Positions 1 to 6,866 of a stretch of 25,503 nt of DNA are shown here, piece by piece. The stretch spans positions 1-25,503 of the forward strand of contig JALOOS010000004.1 in the NCBI GenBank assembly GCA_025454275.1, read 5' to 3'. The position numbers and the translations under genes were made by a program. Each line of letters starts with the position of its first letter. The stretch's first letter is position 1. This DNA is from Desulfobacterales bacterium (GTDB taxonomy: Bacteria; Desulfobacterota; Desulfobacteria; Desulfobacterales; SpSt-501). The notes below the pieces were generated by a model. The model was not told where the DNA came from. It did not search any database and worked only from the letters and a program-made list of their open reading frames with translations.

Positions 1-2
1 CG

Positions 3-722
3 GCCGCGGGCGCCGCGGCCCGGCGCTGCCCGCTGCCCGCCGCGTGGGAGCCGGCGCTGGACCGCTATGACGCCATGGGCTTCTGTTGGGCCGGCGGCGG
101 GGCGGCGGCCACCGGCGCCCTATTCGTCTGCCCCCGACGCCGCACGGCAGGCCTGATCCAGTTTTTCCATGCACCGGGCGCCCCTGCCGATCCCGGCCGG
201 ACGGCAGCCGTACTCGATCGGCTGCACCTCCCGGAGGCGAACGAGGGCACGCGCTGGGCCGTGTTCGACATTTGCGCGGAGCTGCCGGAAGAATTCCGGT
301 TGATTCGCCATCGCTTCGAACCGGGGCGGTTCACCCTGGCCTTCGCCGCCCACCGCTGCCGGGTCGAGCTGGCCCGCTGGGCGCCGGCCGCCGTATTGCT
401 CAACGACCGCGGCCTGGAAGGGTTTGCGCGCAGTGCAGCGGAATGGGGCGCGCTGCGGTTTGCGGCCGTCGCGGGCGCGGACCCGGCGGTGGTCGAGGGG
501 CAGAGCGCTGCGCCCGCGGGGCTCATCGAACGGCTCGCCGCTCACGCGGGCCGGCGCACGGTCTGCCGGGCGCGCCTGTGGCACGTCGCGGCGCGCAACC
601 GCATCCTCGGCATCCGGATGCAGGATCGGGGGCGCATCGATGACGCTCTCTGGGAGAAGGTGGTCAAGGCCTATGGGCTGGTTGCCGTCCCGGCGCCGGC
701 CGCCCCTCATCCGACGCGATGA
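3..722 (+). CDS. Unrecognised protein, 5' end cut by window edge
   Basis: The reading frame is open from base 3 to the TGA at 720-722, so the true start is probably left of the window; an internal ATG at 75 would give 215 aa. I do not recognise the family. The visible 239 residues are rich in Ala, Arg and Pro and appear soluble, with no clear membrane segment or signal peptide. The middle part (around 'EPGRFTLAF' and 'VELARWAPAAVLL') reads like short beta strands, followed by a more helical, Arg-rich end. It overlaps the PqqD-like gene by 50 bases in another frame, which suggests coupled expression and a shared job. Frame continuity, GC-rich third positions and the partner gene support real coding; function is unknown. 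Confidence 0.6.
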   Translation, partial: AAGAAARRCPLPAAWEPALDRYDAMGFCWAGGGAAATGALFVCPRRRTAGLIQFFHAPGAPADPGRTAAVLDRLHLPEANEGTRWAVFDICAELPEEFRLIRHRFEPGRFTLAFAAHRCRVELARWAPAAVLLNDRGLEGFARSAAEWGALRFAAVAGADPAVVEGQSAAPAGLIERLAAHAGRRTVCRARLWHVAARNRILGIRMQDRGRIDDALWEKVVKAYGLVAVPAPAAPHPTR

Positions 723-1056
723 GGCGCTCGGCGCCGTACCGGTCAAAAACCGACATGTTCGGGACTCCCGGTTGGAAAGCGGGGAGGCGGTGCTGCACTA
801 TCCCGTGTCCGCTCCGCCCTGGGCGGCGCGGATCGCCCGCTGGTTCGGCCAAGAGCCGGGCCCGGCGCGGGAGGGGCGGCTGCAGTTGGACGCCCTCGGC
901 ACGGCCGTGTGGGGGCTGATCGACGGCCGCCGCCCGGTTAAGGAGATCGCCGCGGCCTTCGCCGCGGCGCATCAGCTGGAGCCGCGGGAGGCGGAAACGG
1001 CCGTCGCCCATTTCATGCGCCAGCTCGGCCGGCGCGGGCTGATCGGATTGCGCTGA
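673..1056 (+). CDS. PqqD-like (RRE-type) small protein
   Basis: A 127-aa protein with the PqqD fold signature in its C-terminal half: 'LQLDALGTAVWGLIDGRR' followed by a helix ending 'VKEIAAAF' and a final winged helix ending 'LGRRGLIGLR'. PqqD-family domains bind the leader of a peptide substrate and present it to a modifying enzyme, often a radical SAM protein; others occur in HPr-kinase-related clusters. No such enzyme or precursor peptide is visible here, but the left neighbours are cut off. The N-terminal 50 residues ('PLIRRDEALGAVPVKN' onward) are an extension beyond minimal PqqD. The ATG at 673 is the only ATG in this frame near the overlap; a GAGAAGG lies about 14 bases upstream, so the exact start is uncertain. 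Confidence 0.72.
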   Translation: MGWLPSRRRPPLIRRDEALGAVPVKNRHVRDSRLESGEAVLHYPVSAPPWAARIARWFGQEPGPAREGRLQLDALGTAVWGLIDGRRPVKEIAAAFAAAHQLEPREAETAVAHFMRQLGRRGLIGLR

Positions 1057-1061
1057 GGCCG

Positions 1062-1081
1062 GGCGGCGGGCATCCGCCGCC
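1062..1081. terminator. Hairpin between convergent genes
   Basis: A perfect 8-bp stem GGCGGCGG/CCGCCGCC closes the tetraloop GCAT exactly between the stop codon of the PqqD-like gene and the stop codon of the convergent STAS gene. It lacks a clear T tract on either side, so it is a probable bidirectional terminator or transcript-end stabiliser rather than a textbook intrinsic terminator. Confidence 0.5.
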
Positions 1082-1082
1082 G

Positions 1083-1415
1083 TCACACGGCGCGCAAGGC
1101 CTCGTCCAGGGTGGGAACGATCGGCAGGAAAGCGTCGAAGCCGGCGATCTCGAACACCTCCTTCACATAGTCCTGCATGGCGCACAGCAGGATTTTTCCC
1201 TCCTCCCGTTTGAGGGCCTTGGTGGCCTTCAGGATCACTCTCAGGCCGGCGCTGGAGATGTAGTCGAGCTCCTTGAAGTCGATGATCACGTGCTTGGCCC
1301 CGCTGGTGATCGCCTCGAACAGACGCTGTTCGAAGGCCAGGGAGGTATTGGAGTCCAGCCGCCCCCGCAGCTTGAAAGTGTGGGCACCGGGATGCTTCTC
1401 TTCGGCAATGTCCAT
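1083..1415 (-). CDS. STAS-domain anti-sigma factor antagonist-like protein
   Basis: A 110-aa single STAS domain of SpoIIAA/RsbV type, the usual family length. The segment 'FKELDYISSAGLRVIL' (residues 47-62) is the conserved loop holding the phosphorylatable serine; aligning with the DS(S/T)GLG motif of SpoIIAA and RsbV puts the site at Ser55. In the classical partner switch the unphosphorylated protein binds an RsbW-type kinase and is inactivated by its phosphorylation. The partner is directly upstream: the RsbW-like stop codon is 11 bases before this ATG, and the TAA of that gene is built into the ribosome site TAAGGAGGAT. The ATG at 1415 is chosen for this strong site; longer in-frame versions run through the RsbW-like gene. 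No sigma factor is encoded nearby. Confidence 0.88.
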   Translation of the reverse strand: MDIAEEKHPGAHTFKLRGRLDSNTSLAFEQRLFEAITSGAKHVIIDFKELDYISSAGLRVILKATKALKREEGKILLCAMQDYVKEVFEIAGFDAFLPIVPTLDEALRAV

Positions 1416-1426
1416 ACCGATCCTCC

Positions 1427-1885
1427 TTACGAAGGGCCCCCGCGGCAGGGGGGGCGGATCCGTTCGAGTTTTTTTTTCAAGGTGAGGATATTTTTCTTGT
1501 CCTCGCGGCGGTAGTGGACCTCGTCCATGAGGTTTTGGATGAGGTAGATCCCCAAGCCCCCCACCCGGCAGTCGTCGACCGTGTCGGGCAGGGCGGGCGC
1601 CGGACGCTCGGTCGGGTTGAAGGCCACGCCGTCGTCCGCGATGGTGACGGTCAGCACCTCGTCCGCCGCGCTGAGGTTCAGCTCGATGCGGTGCTCGCCG
1701 CCGTCGGTGAACCCGTAGGAGATGATATTGGTGAACAACTCGTCTAAAGCGAGGTTGATTTCGAACAGGCACCGTTTGGAGAGGTCGAGCGCGCGGCCGA
1801 TGGATTCGATCTGCCGCCCCAGGGTCTGGAGCTCGGCGATATCGTTTTTGAGCGAGAAGGAGAATGTCCTCGGCGGCTGTCCCAT
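1427..1885 (-). CDS. RsbW/SpoIIAB-like serine kinase (HATPase_c)
   Basis: A 152-aa single GHKL ATPase domain. Visible motifs are the N box 'LALDELFTNIISYGF' with Glu49 and Asn53, the G1 box 'IADDGVAFNP' (Asp85-Gly86) and the G2 box 'GGLGIYLIQNLMDEV' (from residue 109). There is no transmembrane or histidine-phosphoacceptor region, so it is an anti-sigma/serine-kinase-type protein rather than a sensor kinase. It sits immediately before the STAS gene and shares a strand with the cyclic-nucleotide-binding-type gene and ABC exporter upstream. Such pairs control either a sigma factor or another output protein; none is obvious here. A GAGAGGG lies only about two bases from the ATG, tighter than usual, so the start could be slightly different. 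The C-terminal Pro/Arg-rich tail (residues 134-152) is not part of the fold. Confidence 0.85.
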   Translation of the reverse strand: MGQPPRTFSFSLKNDIAELQTLGRQIESIGRALDLSKRCLFEINLALDELFTNIISYGFTDGGEHRIELNLSAADEVLTVTIADDGVAFNPTERPAPALPDTVDDCRVGGLGIYLIQNLMDEVHYRREDKKNILTLKKKLERIRPPCRGGPS

Positions 1886-2055
1886 ACCCTCTCACCGGCC
1901 CGCGTCGCTGATGAGGTTGTTGAAAGACGGCGCCTCAAGCCGTGATCCGGAGTCGTGCGGCGCTTGTCAATGCTCGTTCCGCTGCGGCAGGACGGCACAC
2001 CGATGATCGCCGCGCGCCGCGGCTGACAGCCTGAGGCGTGTGTTGCAACAACCGG

Positions 2056-2580
2056 TCAAAGTAGACTCACCCCCAGGCGGGGAAGGCACCGGCCGCAGTC
2101 GCCTCCCAGCTCCAACAGAAACCGGGCTTCCCAACTGACGACCGCCTCCACGACCGCCCGGAAGATCCGCGGCATCTGGTCCGGAAACTGCTGGACGGCT
2201 TTGGCGAATTTTTCGCGCTTGAGCTCGAGGCAGACGATCTCGCCCACCGCTCTCAGCGAGTAGAGCCGCCGGGCCTCCCCCAGCAGCGTCAGGCCGCCGA
2301 TGAAATCCCCCGGGCCGATCTCACGCAGATCGCGACGCGACCCATTGTCGCTGCGCTCGAGGCATCCCCGCCCGGCGACGACACAATAGGCCTGGTCGTC
2401 CTCCTCCCCCTGCCGGAAGAGGTACTCTCCGTCGTTTAGTTTTTCCCGCGTGCCAAGATAGGCGAAAACCTTGAGCGATTCAAGGGGCAGGCGGGAAAAA
2501 AAGTAGGTCTGACGCAGCAAATCCAGGTTCTCGGTGAATTCGCAGGCGGTGCCCGGGCTATTTTCTGCCGATGAGCTCAT
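2056..2580 (-). CDS. Stand-alone cyclic-nucleotide-binding-type domain protein
   Basis: A 174-aa protein made almost wholly of a CNB (Crp/cap-type) beta-roll: 'FSRLPLESLKVFAYLGTRE', 'LNDGEYLFRQGEEDDQAYCV' and 'IGPGDFIGGLTLLGEARRLY'. There is no room for a Crp helix-turn-helix, so it is not a DNA-binding regulator. The phosphate-binding cassette is unusual: the canonical FGE(L/I)A glutamate is replaced in 'IGGLTLLG' and the Pro-Arg-x-Ala motif reads 'ARRLYSL'. Classical cAMP binding is therefore doubtful. The gene starts inside the end of the ABC exporter gene (23-base overlap) with a good AAAGGAG six bases from the ATG, so the two are translationally linked. I infer a regulatory or accessory role for the exporter or for the RsbW/STAS pair. 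Confidence 0.82.
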   Translation of the reverse strand: MSSSAENSPGTACEFTENLDLLRQTYFFSRLPLESLKVFAYLGTREKLNDGEYLFRQGEEDDQAYCVVAGRGCLERSDNGSRRDLREIGPGDFIGGLTLLGEARRLYSLRAVGEIVCLELKREKFAKAVQQFPDQMPRIFRAVVEAVVSWEARFLLELGGDCGRCLPRLGVSLL

Positions 2581-5062
2581 ACAAGGCTCCTTTCCGGGCG
2601 ACCAACTCCGTGTAGCTGCCCGATTCGATGATTTTTCCGGCCTTCATGACGGCGATTTTGTCGAAGTTCTGGATGATGTCCAGCCGGTGCACCACCGCAA
2701 TCAGAGTGCTCCGGCGCTTCCAGCGGGTTTCGAGCAGGTTCTGGATCCGGGCCTGCGAGCGGTTGTCCAGGGCCGAGGTGGCCTCGTCCATGATGAGCAG
2801 CCGCGGCGCTTTGAGGAAGGCCCGCGCGATGGCCAGCTTCTGGCGCTGCCCGCCGGAGAGCTTCTCCCCCTTGGAACCGATGTTGTAGCGCATGCCGATG
2901 TCGACGATGGTCTCCAGCAGATCCCGCTCGATCAGGAGCTGGATGATGTTCTGGGTGATGCGGTCCAGGACCGGGCTGCTCGCCGTCGTGAGGTTCCCGA
3001 ACACGATGTTGTTCAGGATGCTCTGCGAATGGATGAACTCGCTGGCGGCGTAAAAAGCAAAAGCGTCCGGAAGGTCCCGGGCGACCGCGGACCGGAAACG
3101 CCCCCGTTTTTCGAGCAGCACCGCCTGCACCTTCGGCCCCATGCCCGCCATCTTGTGCACCCCGGGGGTGAACCGCAAGGCCAGCTCGAGCAGGCTGTGG
3201 GCGTCCTCCGGCGGCAGGAGGTTGCGCGGGCCGCGCCGCAGATGCTCGAGCACCGCCTTGTAGCGCGGCAGCTCCTCGGCGGGAATCGGGCTCTGTTCGA
3301 AAAACACCGCATCCGGCGGCAGGTTGCCCAGGATGCCGACGGTCTGGCGCGCGAGCGTCTCCCCGATCTCGAGCAGCAGGGGGTTCAGGTCCTCCCGCTC
3401 CAAGAACCGGCGGAAGTAGTCATTGCGCCCGATTCGGGCGGCGGAGAACTCCTCGCGGTGCGGGGCGCCGAACATCAGGTTGTCGGCGACGCTCGAAAAA
3501 AGCTGGTAGCGGTTTTCATCGAAGAACTCCAGGGCATCACGGAATTTCTCTCCATAGCGGTCCTGAAACTTGTGCCGCACCCGCACCAGGGCGCGTGCGA
3601 GTTCGGGGTGGGAGCCCGCCGGCAGCACCGTGTTCAGACCGAAGCGCAGCACATCGGCGAACAGACCGGTGTGGTGCAGGACGGCGATGATGTCGTCCAG
3701 GCTGGGCCGGGAGGGGCCCTCGCCCTCCGGCGCCGCGGCCTCGGTGGCATAGAGCAGGTTCTCGGCGATGGATCCTTCGAACATGAACGGGCTCTGGAAC
3801 ACCATGCCGACGTTGGCGGCCATATCCTGCTTGGTCAGCGCGGCGACCTCCTGCCCGCCGATCATCACCTGCCCCTCCCCGTAGGCGTAGAGCTGGCCGA
3901 TGCACAGGGCGAGGGTGCTTTTGCCGCTCCCCGAAAACCCCACCAGGGCCAGGTGCTCGCCGGGGTTGAGCTCCAGGTTGACGTCGTCCAGCAGCCGGAT
4001 CCCGCTTTCGGTGGTAAAGGTCAAATGCTTCACCTCGAGCCGGCCGTCGAGCTCGACGCTGGGGCGGCCGGAAGGCTCGCGCGCATGCTCCGGTGCGACG
4101 TCGAAGAATTCCATCGTGCGCCGGTAGGTGACGGCCCCGTCCTGGTAGACCTGGTAGAAGTCGATCAGCTCCCGCCAGGGGTCGTAGAGTTTTTCCTGGG
4201 CGGAGAGAAAGGCCACCAGGGCCCCGAGCTCGAGCTCCCCCCGGATGGCCAGGTAGCCGCCCATCAGAAAGACCAGAAACGGCCCCAGCCCGGTGAAGAG
4301 GTTGTTGGCGCCTTTCACCGCGTAGCGGTAAAGGCTCCAGACGATCCGTATCTTCCTGAGCTCTTCGGCCAGCCGGTCGAACTTGCGCCGTTCGAGGCGG
4401 TAGGCGCCGTGGCCGTGGATTTCATGCATGCCGCCGATCGACTCCGCGATCCGGCCGGCAAAAATCCGCGACAGGTCGACGCGCTTCTGGTTGGCCCAGT
4501 TTGCCCGCCGCTGCAGGAAGGGGATGGCGACCATCGCCGCCGGGTAAATGCTGAGCGACACCGCCGCCAGCAGGGGATTGAGCCAGAACAGATAGCCGGC
4601 GAACGCCAGCAGGGTCAGCACATTGGCCACCGGCGTGGATACGGCGCTGCCGGCGAAGTTGGACGGCGGCACCAGCTCGATCGCGATGGCGTTGACGACG
4701 GTGCCGGGCTGGGTGTCGCGGAAGAAGCTGAGCGGCAGCGACAGGATATGGTCGAAAAGGGCTGAGCGCATGCGCTTCAGCACCCGCTGGGCGATGAGCG
4801 TTTCGAGGATATTGATGGCGTATTTGCAGCCGTTGGCCAGGAGCACCGCGGCGAGGTAAAACCCGCAATAGAGAAGCAGGCGGTCCAGGTCGCGCAGATG
4901 GATCGCCTGGTTGACGATGCGCTTCTGCATCTCCAGCGGCAGCACCCGGGCCACCACGACAACGGCGATCACCGCCAGCAGCAGCAGTTGCCAGCCGAGA
5001 TTGCCGTCGAACACCCAGGAAAAAAGGGACCTCCGAACGATGGGACGATCGGCTCTGCCCAT
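2558..5062 (-). CDS. ABC exporter (TMD-NBD) with a ~250-aa insertion in the nucleotide-binding domain
   Basis: An 834-aa fused exporter half-transporter in the inner membrane. Residues 1-310 hold a type I exporter membrane domain (helices near 24-40, 62-80, 147-182 and 252-275). The ATPase has Walker A 'GFSGSGKST' (375-383), Q-loop Gln423, signature 'LSGGQ' (735-739), Walker B 'LLIMDEATSALD' (755-766) and H-loop His792. Normal exporters have about 55 residues between Q-loop and signature; here there are 312. The extra segment contains two more copies of the post-Q-loop motif: 'SIAENLLYA' (431), 'SSVADNLMFG' (523) and 'SILNNIVFGN' (681). All catalytic residues are intact. The substrate is unknown. 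An AGGAG precedes the ATG by about six bases. The stop overlaps the CNB-type gene, tying the exporter to the signalling genes downstream. Confidence 0.93.
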   Translation of the reverse strand: MGRADRPIVRRSLFSWVFDGNLGWQLLLLAVIAVVVVARVLPLEMQKRIVNQAIHLRDLDRLLLYCGFYLAAVLLANGCKYAINILETLIAQRVLKRMRSALFDHILSLPLSFFRDTQPGTVVNAIAIELVPPSNFAGSAVSTPVANVLTLLAFAGYLFWLNPLLAAVSLSIYPAAMVAIPFLQRRANWANQKRVDLSRIFAGRIAESIGGMHEIHGHGAYRLERRKFDRLAEELRKIRIVWSLYRYAVKGANNLFTGLGPFLVFLMGGYLAIRGELELGALVAFLSAQEKLYDPWRELIDFYQVYQDGAVTYRRTMEFFDVAPEHAREPSGRPSVELDGRLEVKHLTFTTESGIRLLDDVNLELNPGEHLALVGFSGSGKSTLALCIGQLYAYGEGQVMIGGQEVAALTKQDMAANVGMVFQSPFMFEGSIAENLLYATEAAAPEGEGPSRPSLDDIIAVLHHTGLFADVLRFGLNTVLPAGSHPELARALVRVRHKFQDRYGEKFRDALEFFDENRYQLFSSVADNLMFGAPHREEFSAARIGRNDYFRRFLEREDLNPLLLEIGETLARQTVGILGNLPPDAVFFEQSPIPAEELPRYKAVLEHLRRGPRNLLPPEDAHSLLELALRFTPGVHKMAGMGPKVQAVLLEKRGRFRSAVARDLPDAFAFYAASEFIHSQSILNNIVFGNLTTASSPVLDRITQNIIQLLIERDLLETIVDIGMRYNIGSKGEKLSGGQRQKLAIARAFLKAPRLLIMDEATSALDNRSQARIQNLLETRWKRRSTLIAVVHRLDIIQNFDKIAVMKAGKIIESGSYTELVARKGALYELIGRK

Positions 5063-5163
5063 GGCGGTCTCCTCTCAACGCACCGACAACCCCTGCGGCC
5101 GGGGGGACTCGCGACCATGCGCCCAACCTCTCGAGGTTGTCGCGCGTTTGATGCGGCCTGCGT

Positions 5164-5177
5164 CCCGCCTCGGCGGG
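5164..5177. other. Hairpin in the leader of the ABC exporter gene
   Basis: CCCGCC-TC-GGCGGG forms a compact perfect inverted repeat in the 209-base gap between lolA and the ABC gene, downstream of the candidate promoter in the direction of ABC transcription. It could shape the 5' leader. Nothing else in the gap resembles a gene. Confidence 0.3.
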
Positions 5178-5208
5178 CACCCGTGAGCCGAGGTTCCCGG
5201 ACCGCCTC

Positions 5209-5236
5209 TATATACCCCGGGCGCGCGGATCGACAA
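5209..5236 (-). promoter_or_regulatory. Candidate sigma70-type promoter for the ABC exporter operon
   Basis: On the minus strand TTGTCG (5236-5231) and TATATA (5214-5209) are separated by 16 bases, about 150 bases before the ABC start codon. It is the only AT-rich hexamer in a very GC-rich gap. Each box matches four of six consensus positions, so this is plausible but unproven. If real, it gives ABC, CNB, RsbW-like and STAS genes expression independent of lolA. Confidence 0.4.
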
Positions 5237-5271
5237 GCGGGCGGCGGTCATCCGCAGGCGATCGGCGCAGG

Positions 5272-5946
5272 TCACTCGTCGATCCGCTGCACATCCGCCC
5301 CCGGGGGGATCTCAAAGGTGAAGAGCGAGGGGTCCAGGTCGACGTTGAAGCGGGTGTTGAGGATGTCGATGCGCGTATCGTCGCCGTATTCGTTCAACGT
5401 GACGATGCGGGCGATCGCGTAGGTGCGCGGGGTGACGAAGAGACGGACCTGGGAGATGTTCAACGCCCCCTCGCGCGGCACCATCCTCAGTTCGTAGAGA
5501 TTTTCGCCTTCCGGGGGGTGCAGCGTGATGGCGAATTTCTGGCGCACCAGACGGATGTCCGACAGAAAACTGGCCCCCTGGCCGTCCCGGAAGAAGGCCG
5601 GTGCGCTGCCGGTCAGCACCTGGTTGTCCTGCGGCCGGTAGATCCACAGCTTCTGACCGTCGGTGATGATGGCCTGAGGCTCCGGCGCTTGGTATTCCCA
5701 GCGCATCATGCCGGGGTAGCGCACATAGACCCGGCCCGAGGCGAAATCCGTGATCTCCATGGCCTTGATCGTCGATTCCTGCAGGAATTCGGCCGAAAAC
5801 TGGGCGGCCGTATAACGCTTTTCGACCTCCCGCAGCACGGTCTCCAACGACGGCATGGACTGCGCCGCGGCCGGGGCCGAAGCGGCCGTCAGCGCGGCGA
5901 GCACCGCCAGCACCCCCATCCGCATCCGGTAAGAGAGACGCAACAT
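5272..5946 (-). CDS. lolA: Outer-membrane lipoprotein carrier protein LolA
   Basis: A periplasmic carrier that takes lipoproteins from the LolCDE transporter to the outer membrane. The 224-aa protein starts with a basic stretch and hydrophobic core 'MGVLAVLAALTAASAPAAA' with likely signal peptidase I cleavage after Ala-Ala-Ala and before Gln-Ser. The LolA fold follows: 'RYTAAQFSAEFLQES', then 'GRVYVRYPGMMRWEYQ', then 'DGQKLWIYRPQDNQVL' and a beta-rich end 'NVDLDPSLFTFEIPPGADV'. I chose the ATG at 5946 because AAGGA lies about eight bases upstream; an ATG at 5955 and a TTG at 5964 are also in frame. It follows the unknown 287-aa gene by 56 bases and probably belongs to the same transcript as the thioredoxin gene. 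Confidence 0.93.
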   Translation of the reverse strand: MLRLSYRMRMGVLAVLAALTAASAPAAAQSMPSLETVLREVEKRYTAAQFSAEFLQESTIKAMEITDFASGRVYVRYPGMMRWEYQAPEPQAIITDGQKLWIYRPQDNQVLTGSAPAFFRDGQGASFLSDIRLVRQKFAITLHPPEGENLYELRMVPREGALNISQVRLFVTPRTYAIARIVTLNEYGDDTRIDILNTRFNVDLDPSLFTFEIPPGADVQRIDE

Positions 5947-5974
5947 ATAGCCCATCCTTAGCAACCATTGGTGT

Positions 5975-5992
5975 CGCCCGAGTCGCCGGGCG
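5975..5992. other. Intergenic hairpin upstream of lolA
   Basis: CGCCCG-AGTCGC-CGGGCG gives a 6-bp stem with a 6-base loop in the short gap between the 287-aa gene and lolA. It has no T tract, so it is more likely an mRNA processing or attenuation structure than a strong terminator. Confidence 0.3.
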
Positions 5993-6002
5993 GGTCGGGA
6001 CG

Positions 6003-6866
6003 TTAGAGCGGATCCTCTGGGAAGTCAATCGCTTCGATCCGCCCGAAGGCGGCCCGGCAGGCCCGGTCGATCCAGTCCATCTGCCGGCGGGTCTCCCCTT
6101 TGTCGACCGCGACCAGGCGACCGCCGCGGCCGATCAGGGTCTCCATGGTGCCTCGCGTGAGCGCCGCCTCTTGGCGGCGGCTGCGCGCGAGCGCCGCGGC
6201 GAGGCGGCGCTTGCGCTCCGCGAGGCCGCGGTGGATATCCGCGTCGTCCCCGGTCTCACGGAGAAACTCCAGCAGGAAGGCGAGGCCGTCCCGCCCCTGG
6301 CGCTCGCACGGATCGAAGGCGGGGATGAGGCGGCCCAGAAAATCGACCACGGCAGGGGCCGGGCGTAGGCGGGCGTTGCGCCAGATGAGCCGCCACCGGT
6401 TGGCGGCCGGGGAGGAGAGAGCGCATGCGATCGCCGCCTCCAGTTCCCGCGGCACGGCACGCGTCAGTCGCAGGTGCTCCACCCACTGCCGTGCCCGCGC
6501 GGCGGTGAACGCCAGTTCGATTCGGCCGCGGCCCTCCGGCAGCTCGAATGCGACGGTGAGCGGCGGCGCGGCAAGCCTTGCGGCCAGCTCCGCCACCTGC
6601 GCCGGCGTGAGCGCCCGGCCGGCAAGGAGCTCCTCCACCTCGAGCTGGACCGCCTCATCCGGAAAGAAGAGCAGCGCCAGTGCGCTTTCCGCTTCGGTGC
6701 CGGCGTCATTCTCGAGCACGGGGCCCCACTCCGCGGGGTGAACCTCCGGGAAGGCGGCCTCGATGAACGCCGTTTCAGCTCGACCGATCACGACCCCCCG
6801 GGACAGGATCGCGCGCAAGCGCACCGCCACGCGGCCCGGGCCCGGAGCGGTCGAGGCGTCACACAT
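6003..6866 (-). CDS. Unrecognised 287-aa protein coupled to thioredoxin gene
   Basis: I do not recognise this family. The 287 residues are Arg/Ala/Glu-rich and apparently cytoplasmic, with no signal peptide or membrane helix. The N-terminal part is a mix of short strands and helices; residues from about 200 on are strongly helical and charged ('GLAERKRRLAAALARSRRQE'), perhaps coiled-coil. The ATG lies inside the 3' end of the thioredoxin gene (8-base overlap, ATGTGTGA), so translation is coupled to it. LolA follows on the same strand. The overlap and uninterrupted frame support a real gene; position between a thioredoxin and LolA gives no firm hint of function. Confidence 0.7.
   Translation of the reverse strand: MCDASTAPGPGRVAVRLRAILSRGVVIGRAETAFIEAAFPEVHPAEWGPVLENDAGTEAESALALLFFPDEAVQLEVEELLAGRALTPAQVAELAARLAAPPLTVAFELPEGRGRIELAFTAARARQWVEHLRLTRAVPRELEAAIACALSSPAANRWRLIWRNARLRPAPAVVDFLGRLIPAFDPCERQGRDGLAFLLEFLRETGDDADIHRGLAERKRRLAAALARSRRQEAALTRGTMETLIGRGGRLVAVDKGETRRQMDWIDRACRAAFGRIEAIDFPEDPL

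Noticed and set aside
1942..1970. TTGACA on the minus strand before the RsbW-like gene
   Set aside because: At 17-base spacing the -10 position reads GATCAC, which is too poor to call a promoter.
2041..2050. Perfect 10-bp palindrome TGTTGCAACA just after the CNB stop codon
   Set aside because: Too short to separate from chance without further copies; no promoter is evident beside it.
2534..4765. Long plus-strand open frame (743 codons) opposite the ABC exporter
   Set aside because: Antisense shadow of a GC-rich gene; low-complexity His/Gly/Gln-rich translation and no ribosome site.
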